Both the position numbers and the translations under genes were made by a program. From the NCBI RefSeq assembly GCF_019649055.1, contig NW_026570239.1:496001-560000 (forward strand): DNA of 64,000 nt. Direction: 5' to 3'. The notes beneath the pieces are model-generated. The model did no database searches and was not told the origin of the DNA. It was given only the letters and a program-made list of their open reading frames with translations. Source of the stretch: Paramacrobiotus metropolitanus (taxonomy: Eukaryota; Tardigrada; Eutardigrada; Parachela; Macrobiotidae). Positions 1 to 11,028 of the stretch are shown one piece after another. Position 1 is the stretch's first letter. The number at the start of each line of letters is the position of its first letter.

Positions 1-935
1 AATACCGGCAGACAGGCGCTACTGTAATGCAGTGACGGGCTGGTGAGTGCAAACAAAGCTTACAGCTGAGTGCTTCATATGAGGATGAATGTCTTGGCCT
101 GCACAGTCACCCAACGGGCAATAAATCTAGAACTTTTCTCGACCTTCTTTTCTCACTGTTTATTTTTGCCAAAGTATGAAGATTTTTACTTGAACGCGGC
201 GCTCTTGATAATTGCTTGCCTCATGAGCAATGTGGTTTATTACGCAAGCATTACTTCGTGCATCTTCCTTTTTTTCCTGCAGTTTGTGGAGCAAGGCTGC
301 TTGATGTACGGCGTCTCGCTGTTGAAATAATGGTCGAGTGGGATATCTGGCCACTCGCAAAGCAGAAGCATCTAGCTGTTTTCCTAATTTACGATGTTAA
401 CAAACACCCGATAAGCCAAGATTCCGTGATTTGGCATCACCCAGGATTTGCAGGTTGCATCGTTTTCCTTTTTTTGTGCTTTTCACACGACGCGGTGTCT
501 CCACCTTTGTTGCCGTGCGCCTCGTATCGAGGAGGAGGGGCCTCTCATTCCATCAAAGACTGTGCAATTGCCATTCGCCAACGGCATTTGGAGCGGGGGG
601 AGTTGTTACTACCTTTTTTGTTTTTGGCTTCGTTGTGATGTGCAGGTCGGCTTTCCTATACTTGCAGCGCCAAAATGTTTCCTTACTGCCAATTACGTAA
701 AACTTTGCTTTGATCATTTTCGTGGAGCTGAGAAATATCGGCTGTCTTGTACTGTACCAAACAATTTGACAATAAAGGCTGTACGGATATGTTTATTACT
801 GTTTTTTAATAATTACTGTTTATGTGCCTCACCAGTAACCACTCATGGTGGTAGAGTATGCAAAGCATTGAATTGTATTTGGGAATTTTAATGGGAGAAT
901 ATACAGCAACGGAATACGATCGTTTGCGGGTTGGC
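1..935 (+). pseudogene. 5' flank and first codons of an F-box-like family member, truncated (copy E)
   Basis: Two blocks match the upstream region of the intact family gene at 11029. Positions 1-95 resemble 10507-10600, with the shared core CCGGCAGACAGGCGCTA and a later GTGCTTCAT block. Positions about 790-935 resemble 10920-11058, sharing CTCATGGTGG..AGTATGCAAAG and then CAACGGAATACGATCGTTTG, which in copy B is the start of exon 1. The triplet aligned with copy B's ATG reads ATA, and homology stops soon after CGTTTG, so no gene body follows. The DNA between the blocks is unrelated or strongly diverged. I read this as a partial duplication that carried a promoter region and a dead start. The blocks were aligned by eye. 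Confidence 0.55.
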
Positions 936-1049
936 GCACGGAACCAGCAGGAAGGTGGATGTTCCAAACGGGTTTGGAGTTTGGACACTACAGAGTACAA
1001 GAACTCTGTGAATGTTTTCGCCGGTCGGAGCAGCGCGACAACGCATTGA

Positions 1050-1670
1050 GATGAGTGTGCTGCGTAGTTTCTATCAAGGTCAAATGAGTAATAAGTACTA
1101 GACCATCATGATTCATGGCCCAACTTATCCCCGAAAGTTGAAGGGGCACCATGTAATACTTGTATCACATGTCAATTTTGTACTCGGGCAATGCAGTTAT
1201 GGCTCTCTCGCACTCTAAAAAATTAAATTGCTATTCGAATTGTTTTACCGTATGTCATTTTCTAACCAAGGTAGTTTGTGTACACCGGATTTTCCAGGGC
1301 AGGTCGCACGATAAATGCCGACAAAATTAATGAAAAAAGATTAGCCAGATTAACCTGCACCTTGTCATTTCGTTACGCGGTTTTGGGACGTTTTCTGGCA
1401 CAATAAATCATAACACAATGGCATGATAACTTAAGCGGTTAAAATGCCCTATTCAGGAATTCGTGCGTAGAATAGTATTACGAAAATGCCAAGCTGACCT
1501 ACGAGTAGTTGTAATATATAGACAGTCACATAAAGTTCTCAATGCGCTCCCACTGCTGCTTCGCAGTTCGTGCTACGTGGCTTATGCCCGTAGACAATGA
1601 TTATACTATAAAATATTATTATGCTCATAAAAAATACAACCTTATGCTGCTCAACAATTAACTGCGGGAT
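1050..1670. other. Intergenic, AT-rich, no feature seen
   Basis: No open frame with family resemblance, no repeat longer than a few bases and no splice-linked exon is visible here. The stretch separates the truncated copy E from the 3' end of the minus-strand copy A. Confidence 0.5.
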
Positions 1671-1680
1671 CAAACGCGCG

Positions 1681-4600
1681 TCACTGCCGCTGTTGTCTGG
1701 ACACCATGGCCAAGTCCAGCACCCAGCACGTCAGCGACGACAGCGTGGTCACGTGTAAACGGCACAGGTCCTCTGTCGTCCAGTCGGTCTTCCCACGGTA
1801 GTGGTTCGGCAGACGGGGGTCTTCGCACTGGTAGCTCAGCAGGATCTGGAAAATTTATTAAAATAAAGTGATCAAAATCCGGGTTTTCACAGTTTCCGAT
1901 TTTGTGTGATAGTCCTACCCGTTTAATAGTGGCGCAGTTGTCTGACTTTTCGCCCGCCCGCGCTTCCCCAGCAATCCACCGCTGCAACCCGAAGACATCC
2001 AGCGGAATCCAGGTTTCCCTCCACAATAAATGCCGCTCCAGCAGTGCATACAAATCGGTCTGCCTCTTCAATAGCGTATCGCGAATGACGGTGACGTCGC
2101 TGGTCACATTACACTCGTTCTGTTCGCCTCCGATGCCGCAGAAACGGCAGTTACGCCAGAAAAAGCGGTCCACAGCAGCAGCAACACAGGTAAAAGTATT
2201 GGCCAGCAGCTGCACTTCCGTGGGGAGCCGGTCATCACCCAAATCCCAACGACAGCAGTTGATCATAACCTGCGAAAGAAGGGCGAACCGCGCGCGACTT
2301 TATTAATATGTAATTAGTGTGCCACACTTTACAGAGTAAGTGCCAACGCTATGGCTCACACTTGGTGCAATAAAAGCTGGACTTGGACCAGTTCGACTTG
2401 GAATTCTTAATTCTTAAACTTGGGATTCTTAACTAAACTTCTGTACATTTGTTTCTTAACATGAAATTCTTAACTCGCGCTACTGCCACTATATATTCGG
2501 AAATCTCAATTCAAGTTCATGAGTAATAAGGTTTTTGAGATAGTAGTTCCCTTACTACTCGTACGCTCAAATAAATAAATCAGCTAATCGATATGAACAT
2601 AAATGAACCTGCATAATTTTGCGCAGCCGCACATATCCGGTTGTAAGTGCAATAGTAATTATGGTGTTCAATCAATCATCATGGCATTCATGTTCAATTT
2701 GATTAGTTGATTTGTTTACTGAAAAATATTTGTCAGGTCGATTCACTTTCTTTGTGCAAATATGTCACTTGAAAAGCGACAGCGCAGCCGCACATTTTTG
2801 ACGATTACTGCAATAACCATGGTGTAGTGCAGTGGCTCGGGTGGCGTATCCAAAGTGTTTCGTCACAGGTTTTTTAACGGCGCAATTAAAAGAAAACGGT
2901 TCAAGATTTTTTTTTAAAATTTCAAGTAATGTACTAATTATATGTACAATGTAGAGCACGTTATGATGAATTGTATAAGGAAAAAAAACCGGAAGAAAAT
3001 CGATCTGTAGAATTTGTAATAAATGGGCAACTTTGAACGACCATCGCCCATTCGTGGTCATTTGAGCTACCGTACGAGTAGGTCACATTTTTTCAATTTT
3101 TGTAACTTCAGAAAAATCTGAATTTTTTTGAAAGGTGGTACGTATACTAACAGAGTGCGTTTCGAAAAACGTTCATCCACAAAGGGTCAGATTATGGCCA
3201 GTTAAAAATAAATAAATCATAATCAAAACCAGTAACTCACACTAGTACATCATATTACTCTACAGGGCAATACGGAAATGCAAGCTTTTTTAAGAAAATT
3301 TAATTTAGTTTTACAGACCTGTAATTTCCTGGAGCGATCACCGCGCTGCTCGCCCACGGCGCTGATGAGGCGCAGGCAGTCACTGAGTTCCGGCTGCGGG
3401 CAGCATTGTTTTGCGTTGGTAATGACAATCATCCCCGTAGCGGCGGTCAAGTGTCGGATTATGCACATGCCCACTGAGCAGACGGTTGCACCGTCGCTGT
3501 CGAATTTGAGCGTCAGACGTTGGCTGGTTTCATCGCGTATGATCAGGTCGTTCCACAGCGGGCTGACCCGACGGTAGAACGGTGCCTCGTTTGTAGCGAA
3601 GCAGGAGAGAATCTGCCGACAGAGTTCCGGGGGGAACATTGCAGCCGTTACAAGGGTTCCCTGGGCCGTTGCAAGACGCAGTGGAGCATTAATGCCGGTC
3701 TGGATTTTGGGCGGTACCCAATGGCCATCGATGTAGGCCCAACCGGTTTGCAGGCGTCGGGCCATCGTCGCTTTAGACGTCTTATTAAGCTGATTCTGTT
3801 CAATTATTAACACAACAGTCGCTGTATAAATTAATTCATTGGCTTAAGATTATTAACACGAATCTAACTTCCATTGTTAAGAAAAGTGTGCCGGTACTTA
3901 CAAGTACATGGCACCAAATTCACTTACATGTACGAAAAATTTCGCTTTTGCGCAATACCAAACACTTCTTTCAATTGCTATATGATATTAAGTAGCCATA
4001 CGATGTATTACTATACTATAAACTAACATTCTAGGAAAAAAATCGTTTATGTGGAAAACATCTAGTTGCAGTGTTATGGCTGAAGGAAACCCCTCAAAAA
4101 ATTTCGATGCATTTTCAGATGTACAAGCCTGTCCGGTAATTTCTGTCGTAAAGGTACAGTAAGGGCGAAATTTGCGCTTAAAACCATAGCCACGTCACTC
4201 CGCTTATCAGATTGCCTAAATGCGCTCCGCAGTTAGATTGCCCATTACTACACCGACGGTTTTTTAGCCACCTTGCGCCAGGCAGTTACTGTTATTCTCA
4301 TTAAATTATCTGGCATGCACCAGGCCACCAGCCAGCCATGTGCATGTTACGTATTAAAACGGTGTGGCGTGGCGCGCCGTAGCATGAAGTTTGGCGTAAC
4401 ACGCAAATTTGTGTATTTCGCTGTATTGAACCGGCAGAAATTACCGGACAAGCTTGTACAGATACCAGAAGTTTTAGTATGAGGTTGGCCAATTTTTTTC
4501 AAACTCCGCATGAAATGCACGTTAAAAGGAATATCGTTTTCAATTTTTAACACCGAACCTGGATTTTACCACCTTTTTCAAATTTGTAAACACATTTTAA

Positions 4601-5618
4601 AATATTTTGGAAACTGTTTTGAATGATTTGAAAAAACTCTGCTGGTTCAGGGTAAGAATTATCTTCATAATTACACGCGGTTTCATGCAGATAAATGTGA
4701 AAAAAAAACTGTTTACAATATTCCTTTCAGCACACCGCTGTTGCGCGCGCGCGTGAACGGTTTTTTGGTCAATGTATGCCAATCATTTGGCTGTAAAAAG
4801 TCAAAAAACATTGCAAAAATGTGTTTGGGAGAGCGCGATCGCAAAGGTCTGGCAAATTTTCTACAAAAATGCCTCTAATTGCATTATAGCCATACCAGCT
4901 GATCTTCCGATACTGGCGTAAGCTCCGGTGGCATGCACCTAACCTGGAGATACAGCAGGCTCTCGTTCATAACGCAGACGGGATACGCAGGGCATTTACG
5001 TGCCTCAGGCATTATTTCCACCCAGAGACTCCACAACGCCGGCTCCACCGGGCGCCCATCCCGGTACTCTCCTGGCAGGGTACATGCACGCGTAACGTAA
5101 TCCTCAGCTCCGACCTCGCGCACCATCCTGTCCCGCGGCGCCACCCGAACCACGAGGGCGCTAACGTATTTCCTCACGGCGCTCTCACCCAGCTGAATAC
5201 GGATATAAGCATACTTATTCCACAAGATGTGACTCAGCAGGAACACCGCCGGATACCACGTCCACGGACGGTCGGAGGCCGTCCGCGCGAGAACTTGATA
5301 GCCATTAGAGTGCGCAAGCTGACTCAAGGGCATGTTTGACTTTCCGTCCCAGTCGATGAAGGGCGCGATTCGGTGCTGCCGGTAACTACGGCAGTCCAAC
5401 GCCTTTTTGCGTTCGACAAACTGCGAGCGGCGGCCGGGCACGCCGAAGTCCACGAGGACCCCGCGGTCGACGGTGTTGATGACCACTCCGCGCTCCAGAA
5501 GTCCGTTGGCATTTTTCACGTCCACGGCGTTCCATTGGTAGATGTTTGTGGTAGGATAGATCTCACAGAGAGGCGACGGGTCCGAGCAATTGAACGATCG
5601 AATTCCCTTGCTGCAGAT
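1681..5618 (-). CDS. F-box-like family protein, copy A, four exons
   Basis: Exons on the minus strand are 5618-4896, 3795-3319, 2269-1919 and 1845-1681 (stop TGA at 1681-1683). Lengths are 723, 477, 351 and 165 nt, all multiples of three, so every intron is phase 0. Donors and acceptors are GT-AG (for example CTG|GTATGG, CAG|GTCTGT, CGG|GTAGGA). Exon 1 carries a conserved N-terminal module (WNAVDVKNANGLLERG, then VLVDFGVPGRRS). Exon 2 carries an F-box-like stretch, FPPELCRQILSCF..FYRRVSPLWNDLI, of the kind that in F-box proteins binds Skp1. Exon 3 has a Cys-rich FWRNCRFCGIGG block. About 571 residues, matching copy B. Oddity: the codon aligned with copy B's ATG is ATC (5616-5618) and an in-frame TAG lies five codons upstream. 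The gene has therefore lost its start, uses a non-AUG start, or begins in an unseen upstream exon. F-box assignment is by pattern; substrate unknown. Confidence 0.72.
4110..4478. repeat. Imperfect inverted repeat inside intron 1 of copy A (MITE candidate)
   Basis: The left arm around 4110-4181 contains TACAAGCCTGTCCGGTAATT. The right arm around 4401-4478 contains its near-complement, AATTACCGGACAAGCTTGTA. The arms are about 60-75 bp with several mismatches and enclose about 220 bp with no coding potential. The shape fits a small non-autonomous DNA transposon, but no clear target duplication was found. Confidence 0.4.
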
Positions 5619-5639
5619 CGTCGTATGCGACTATGGGAC

Positions 5640-7000
5640 ACCTACGGTAAATAAAAGCCACTGAGTGTCACACGCTGCGAGCAGGGCACCGCACTTTGCA
5701 GTTGCTCCCCTTTAGGGTAACAACGGAACTAGATTAAAACCAATGGCAGACATTCTGAATCGCTGGCGGCTGTATACTGCACTCTGTACATAGATATTAT
5801 ATCCTTCAGTTGCTGCGATGCTATGTGGGATCGTACAGTCAAAGCGCATAGCCCTACGCTTCGCTCAGTGTGGTCAGAAGTCACGCTCAGCAATGGCAGC
5901 AGGTTGCCTCCTGGGTGATCATGATCAGCTGCAACTTAACTGCAACTGACCAAAGGAGAATAGGGCTGCTGCTACTCTATAGCAGTAATCAATTCCGCCC
6001 ATTGAATTCGCAGTATACGTAGCAGTCATGCACCGGCCCCAAGCTAATCAACTTGGGCATTCCTGTCAGTGTTGTCCACGTTGGTGCTGGGGATGGGATG
6101 GCAGTGCGTTCTGGGGTCCCTCACAGTGGACTTTTGGGTGTAGTTAATGCTGCATTAGTGGCAGCTCCTGTAGGATTTACTGAAGGTTTCACAGCTGACG
6201 CTGCAATTTCGTGAACTTCGTGCATGGTTGATGCAAGTACTTCCTTCCGGTGGTAAGGTTACTAGTTAAACGGTACGAATGCGCTTGTACTCGTAGTTTA
6301 AAATGCGGAAATCCAAAGACTTGATATTCTAAGTCGGCAACAAATACTGCGATCTGTTGGGAATACTCGTAGGTGTAGTGCAGTGCAACTGCAAAATAGC
6401 GTAAGCAGTGTTACTTTTAGGAACGATCTTCCCGTCAAAAGTAAAATGTTACTATTAGTTGAATCCAATTTGGCGGTAGTTATTGTTGGGACATTGGTTG
6501 CATTCAAAACATCCATGTCCAGTGGTTTCCAAGTTACTTTGGTTCGCAAACAACACTTCTAGTTAATGTAACATCCTGTGTGCATGTAGTCGGAGGAAGC
6601 GAACTTAGCGAAGTGATTACCGGTGTGGTGTTCACTCAGGTTACTATGCAAGTACTCGTCTGCATTTGCGGTACTATGTACTCATCTGAGGTACCCGTTT
6701 ATCGTACGTGTGATAGTCATCAGTGCTGTAGCACGACGTAACCACTTTGCACTGTCTTACTATATAGTGCATTATTTTCGTACTTTCCACTATTTGTACT
6801 GTAACGGTGTTATCCTTTGTTAATTCCACTGTGTGTACTGTATAGTGCATTGATTTAGTACTTTACACCATCAATTAACTCTATAGTGTTCTTCGTTCTT
6901 TGCTGTACACTGTGTACTCTAGCAGTGTTGTTATTTTTGTACTTTGCACTGCGTTACTTATTTGTAGTGCGATTCTTTTATAACTCTGTACTACATTGCT
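5640..7000. other. Intergenic, no gene recognised
   Basis: The left part holds no frame I can support. From about 6740 to 6960 the DNA is a degenerate run of related phrases such as ACTGTATAGTGCATT and TTTTCGTACTTT, like an old tandem repeat that has lost its register. Confidence 0.4.
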
Positions 7001-7005
7001 GGCGA

Positions 7006-7089
7006 ATGGCACTTTCGCCATTGTTACTGGTAATGGCACTTTCACCATTATTACTGATACTGGTATTTTCACCATGGTTAATGTTAATA
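7006..7089. repeat. Short minisatellite, three diverged units of about 27 bp
   Basis: The phrase GGCACTTTCGCCATTGTTAC recurs as GGCACTTTCACCATTATTAC and then in a more diverged third form. It lies just beyond the 3' end of the minus-strand reading frame that stops at 7112 and reads on that strand as a 9-residue repeat (MVKVPLPV, MAKVPFAS). Probably non-coding. Confidence 0.5.
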
Positions 7090-7111
7090 CTTTCATGTAT
7101 AATTACTGTAC

Positions 7112-8143
7112 TCAAGTTACTGCTGACCGTTGGTTGTCATCACGACCACAAGTCGAAGGAGAGCGTGATGAATAAGCTGTCTCCGTTGTAGACAATGCCG
7201 GTTTTTTACGCTTTCGTTTGTTCTTTTGCTTCCGATTACTTTCTGCAATACTAATTCCTTCCACTGTATTTGAAACTTCCCTGGCGCCGTTACTTGCTGT
7301 GGCGGCTGCGTTACTGTTATCACCGTTAGTAAGAGGCGCCGTGCTTACCATTTTACTGCTTAATGTATTGGGCAGAAGGGGATCTGCAGATACTTTAGAA
7401 GTTCCAACCTGTGTGCCGTCTCCAGAAGACTTATTACTTGTACTGCTTGTAGGCGATGTAGTCCGTTTAGGTTTTAGAAAACTGCTGTTCGGCGTGTGCG
7501 GTGCTAATAGCGGGTTCTTCATGTCAAACTCTTTTACTGGCAATACTGTACGATTAACAGTAGGAAAAGGATTACCATTCATGAAAGCGGTGCCCAGCAT
7601 AATAAAGTTACTTGGTAAATTAGGCAAAACATAAAATGTATGAAAATACTTTTGTGTAGCAAACCGAAATCTGATTACTATTGCATAAGCACCAGCTACT
7701 TTGATGTTCTTTCTCAAAAGTCCAATGTTAATTGCAAAATCAATAACAGTGTTTTGCTGTTTATAAACAGAACCGTTCATTTTTAATTCTTTAACAAGAC
7801 TTTCACTTAAGACACTGAAAGTGGAACTGCTGGCTACTTTGGCACTGATTTCTTTTCCGTTTATTTCAATAACAGTGTTTGTCGTATTACTAATAGGATG
7901 AAGGTGTAAACTAAATGACAATTTTTTTTTAGCTGGATACTTTACATCACTGATAACAGCACTGGCTGATTCCGAAGAAAACGTAATGTGCGAGGTTTTC
8001 GGAAATACAATGTCATCCTCGTGTACTGTAACTTTGTACAGGCGTAGAAAATCAGCACCCAGAATTACTTTATATTCCTTGTTTGCTATTTTAAAGATCC
8101 ACTGTCGGGAATCATAAAAATCGATGGTAAAATGCTCTACCAT
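7112..8143 (-). CDS. Retropepsin-like reading frame with Ser/Thr-rich tail (second half of a gag-pro-like locus)
   Basis: 343 codons with an ATG at 8143. Near residue 28 it reads KVILGADFLRLY, which fits the C-terminal ILGADFL motif of Ty3/gypsy-type aspartic proteases. A second, weaker protease-like segment follows (INGKEISAKVASSSTFSVL, later SNFIMLGTAFM), where the catalytic Asp-Ser/Thr-Gly has become Ser-Ser-Ser. The last 110 residues are Ser/Thr/Asn-rich and end in a basic run (RKQKNKRKRKK). The first protease domain is completed by the frame ending at 8112, which overlaps this one by 32 nt in another frame. No reverse transcriptase or LTR was found nearby, so this is either a decayed element or a retro-derived gene. 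AT-rich codon use sets it apart from the GC-rich F-box-like exons. Confidence 0.5.
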   Translation of the reverse strand: MVEHFTIDFYDSRQWIFKIANKEYKVILGADFLRLYKVTVHEDDIVFPKTSHITFSSESASAVISDVKYPAKKKLSFSLHLHPISNTTNTVIEINGKEISAKVASSSTFSVLSESLVKELKMNGSVYKQQNTVIDFAINIGLLRKNIKVAGAYAIVIRFRFATQKYFHTFYVLPNLPSNFIMLGTAFMNGNPFPTVNRTVLPVKEFDMKNPLLAPHTPNSSFLKPKRTTSPTSSTSNKSSGDGTQVGTSKVSADPLLPNTLSSKMVSTAPLTNGDNSNAAATASNGAREVSNTVEGISIAESNRKQKNKRKRKKPALSTTETAYSSRSPSTCGRDDNQRSAVT

Positions 8144-8726
8144 TTAACAGAAATTTAGTGGTTACTGCTGGACAGTTACTTATTACTTCTCCATTGCCGG
8201 TGAAGTCAGTGAGATCAAGTTTGCATTTGGTGTTAAAAACTGAAAACGCTAAACCTGAATCTACTACCGCTGTTTCCGTAATGAAACTATGCTGCTCGTT
8301 AGTACTGGCGATGGTACTAAAATATTTACTGTTGATGACGGTACTTGTTGATACTTTAAAATTCTGCTCATGACAGTTATTATTTATGTTGTGATTTTCA
8401 CCAGAATCATCAGCATTTGCCAAATATTTCGTAAGATTTGATGGAGGTTTATAATATTCGCCATAAATTACTTTGTAGTCTTTAACAGTAAACGGCTTCA
8501 TTCTATTTCCTCGAGGCGTTGACCAAAAGAAAATTTCTTTGCATTTACGATTTATATACGAGTAATATCGGTTAGCAAATAAATACTCGTAATACTCTTG
8601 CTGTACACGTTCCAAGACATCTTTCGGACATATTTTCGCAATTTTATACAAATGCCGTGGTTTAAAACGAGTGCATTCGTTGAACGAATGCGAAAATGCA
8701 AGCAATGCGGGCAAAATAATTTTCAT
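8112..8726 (-). CDS. Retropepsin-like reading frame, N-terminal half of the first protease domain
   Basis: The first ATG in frame is at 8726, giving about 204 residues. The C-terminal part contains TETAVVDSGLAFSVF, which fits the Asp-Ser-Gly active site of a retropepsin, followed by a GNGEVISNCPAV stretch like the flap region. The matching ILGADFL half lies in the overlapping frame beginning at 8143. The enzyme would need a frame change in the 32-nt overlap or has been broken there. The first 90 residues are rich in Tyr, Lys and Arg and match no family I know. Inferred to belong with the frames at 7112 and 8762. Confidence 0.45.
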   Translation of the reverse strand: MKIILPALLAFSHSFNECTRFKPRHLYKIAKICPKDVLERVQQEYYEYLFANRYYSYINRKCKEIFFWSTPRGNRMKPFTVKDYKVIYGEYYKPPSNLTKYLANADDSGENHNINNNCHEQNFKVSTSTVINSKYFSTIASTNEQHSFITETAVVDSGLAFSVFNTKCKLDLTDFTGNGEVISNCPAVTTKFLLNGRAFYHRFL

Positions 8727-8761
8727 TTTCGAATCTATAGCTGTCAAATACTATTCTTTCT

Positions 8762-9154
8762 TTAGAATTTTAATTTACTTGCTGCTGTGCGATACTTTTT
8801 GTATTTTAAATACTGTGGGTAAAGATTCGCTCTAAATTCAGTATGCAGATTACCGTTGTCATCGATATTTAATGAACTCAAATACTCATAATTATTGCGC
8901 TTATTAATACTCCGTATATTTACTATTGCCGGTGGTGCACTTGGCTGTGTATGTGTTGCATTCGACTCTGCCTGCTCAGTGGCCAGCTGGCTGACCAAGT
9001 TTTCATGCATTACATGCTCAGCTTTTGACTCGTTCAGCTTGTCATATATTTCGGGAATGCGCACTTCGTTCCCGCCTATTCCTGTCTGCGGAAGAGAATT
9101 ACTGTCTGCGTCCTGTGCTGAGTTGAGCACAGGCCTGGGTTTCTTACGCGGCAT
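8762..9154 (-). CDS. Hypothetical 130-residue protein upstream of the retropepsin-like frames
   Basis: It starts at ATG 9154 with a basic N-terminus (MPRKKPRPV) and has a polar, Gln/Asn-rich middle and a basic, Tyr-rich C-terminus. It stops 35 bp before the ATG of the next frame. Position and composition suggest the gag side of a retroelement-derived locus, but there is no zinc knuckle or recognisable capsid fold. I assign no function. Confidence 0.35.
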   Translation of the reverse strand: MPRKKPRPVLNSAQDADSNSLPQTGIGGNEVRIPEIYDKLNESKAEHVMHENLVSQLATEQAESNATHTQPSAPPAIVNIRSINKRNNYEYLSSLNIDDNGNLHTEFRANLYPQYLKYKKYRTAASKLKF

Positions 9155-9159
9155 GAGTG

Positions 9160-10500
9160 ACTCGGTGAGTGTCCTCTGGCTATCGCTATCGCTGTTCGAA
9201 ACTACGCATATCTGTCTGTGTACTGTTCTGGTCTACGCTGGCAGCGGACAACAGGTCGTCTATGTCCAGAGAGAAATATTTCGTGGTAACAGGACAAGGG
9301 AGAGACTGCGGATACTGTATAAACCTGGCTGGGAAACTCTTGGAGCGAAACGGATAATGGCTCGCAAGAATGTGAACTGTTCGGTCTGATCTCAGTAAAC
9401 AACCAAGAAGATTCTATTGCTAATGTTTCCCAAGCGCTTTTGCTATGTACGAAGTTAATGTAGGTCAAGCTGCTTATATCATAGCACTCTAAATTATATT
9501 TCAGCACCCAAAAATAATCCTCCGTTAAATTTACTATTTTTGCAACTCTTTTCCATGCAAATTGTGACGAAACAATCGGTAAATTAGTTGTAAATTTACT
9601 TCACTGCGAAACGTTAGTTGTATCGCCTCAAAAGCCAGGCAAAACAATAAAGTACACTTACAGTACTGGTAATGCTAATAAAATGCAAAGTGAGTTTAAT
9701 GATCGAGATTCGTTTATTATTAACTCACTAAAATAACTGGACTGTCCGCGATGGTGTCCGGTCGTTGGACTTCCGATGGACTGATTCAGGAGAAAAGGTG
9801 CCGGCTGGATACTTGTCCGAGTTTGATGTTGCGCAGAAGCCGGTTGTGTATCCTTCAAATAAGGTGCCGGTTATTGTGGTGGAAGTGTGGTTGGCAAGGT
9901 GAAAAAGGATGCTGTTTGCACTACTGAATGGTAGAAGTGTTACTGATTTAAGCGGATCCGGAAAGGGCGTGCGATGGAATTCACTGGGTTAGATGGTCAG
10001 GACACCCAGGAGCGCCATGCAATGGCAACTTCTAAGCTGCCCCTAGTGGGTTGGGTTAATCCACCCGTACCACGATAAAACGAGGTTCGATGGTTCGTCG
10101 GTAATTACCCAGATCTTAAGTAAATCACAATCTTACGTAACGCGCGAATTCAGGAACATCATCATCAATTTAATCAGAATCAGAGCAAGTGCAAGGGCAA
10201 GGGCAAGAGCAAGAACATGTGGGAAAGTCAACCGTCTGCCGGTCGAGGCAGCGTGAGCACGTCTACTGATTTCACATCCAGAAAAGTCAGAACATCTCAG
10301 AATTCTTCACAACCGATAACATGGATTCACAATTCTACTGAGATAGGCGGTACATCTGTTTCCGGTTGAGTTGTTACCAATGACAATCTGTAGAACATGA
10401 TTCTACGGCTGATTTAAAACGGCTACAACGTATGAATCAACTTGTCTGCGTCGTGTCTGTACCTCGTGTCCTGTGAGGCTGTGACTCTTTACAGATACCA
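9160..10500. other. Intergenic; contains a short GGGCAA-type microsatellite
   Basis: No supported gene. At about 10184-10219 a six-base phrase repeats imperfectly (AGCAAGTGCAAGGGCAAGGG and onward). The remainder holds only short frames without family resemblance. Confidence 0.4.
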
Positions 10501-10506
10501 TTAGTA

Positions 10507-11028
10507 ACAATGCCGGCAGACAGGCGCTATTATGAAACAGTTGACGCGCTCGCGCTGGTGAGAGCAAACAGTGCTTCATGCTGAGAATGAATGGGCCCAT
10601 TTCGAAAACGGCTCAGCTTATATACCCAGCGAATTCATTAGCGAGATGACAAGAGTGAATATTCTTGCAAAGTATGGACTAATGGATTCAAACAGAGTGA
10701 CAATGTGGAACGTAATAAATGTACTGAACCAGACAGGAAGCATATTGCATTCAATTCTTTTCACGATTTCTGGAGCCGAATCACTTGCTTGGCTGCGTCA
10801 GGAGAGCTTGAATGCAAACAGCTGGCTGTAACTCTGAACGATATGTATTTCAACGTTAGACATTTTTGTTATACGATTATGTTGATACGAAGCATCAAGC
10901 CACAGTAATCTTAAAAGCACTGCTGTGTTTATTACCAGAAGTATTTTTTTCAAGTACTGTTTATACCTCATGGTGGAGTATGCAAAGTAGTAAACCATAT
11001 TTCCGGTTTTAAAGTTTTAAACAGAAAA
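10507..11028 (+). promoter_or_regulatory. Upstream region of copy B, duplicated at the window start
   Basis: Blocks at 10507-10600 and 10920-11028 are shared with positions 1-95 and 790-905, where the gene body is missing. Conservation of both blocks next to the start codon makes this the likely promoter and 5' leader of copy B. No TATA box or transcription start can be placed with confidence. Confidence 0.35.
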
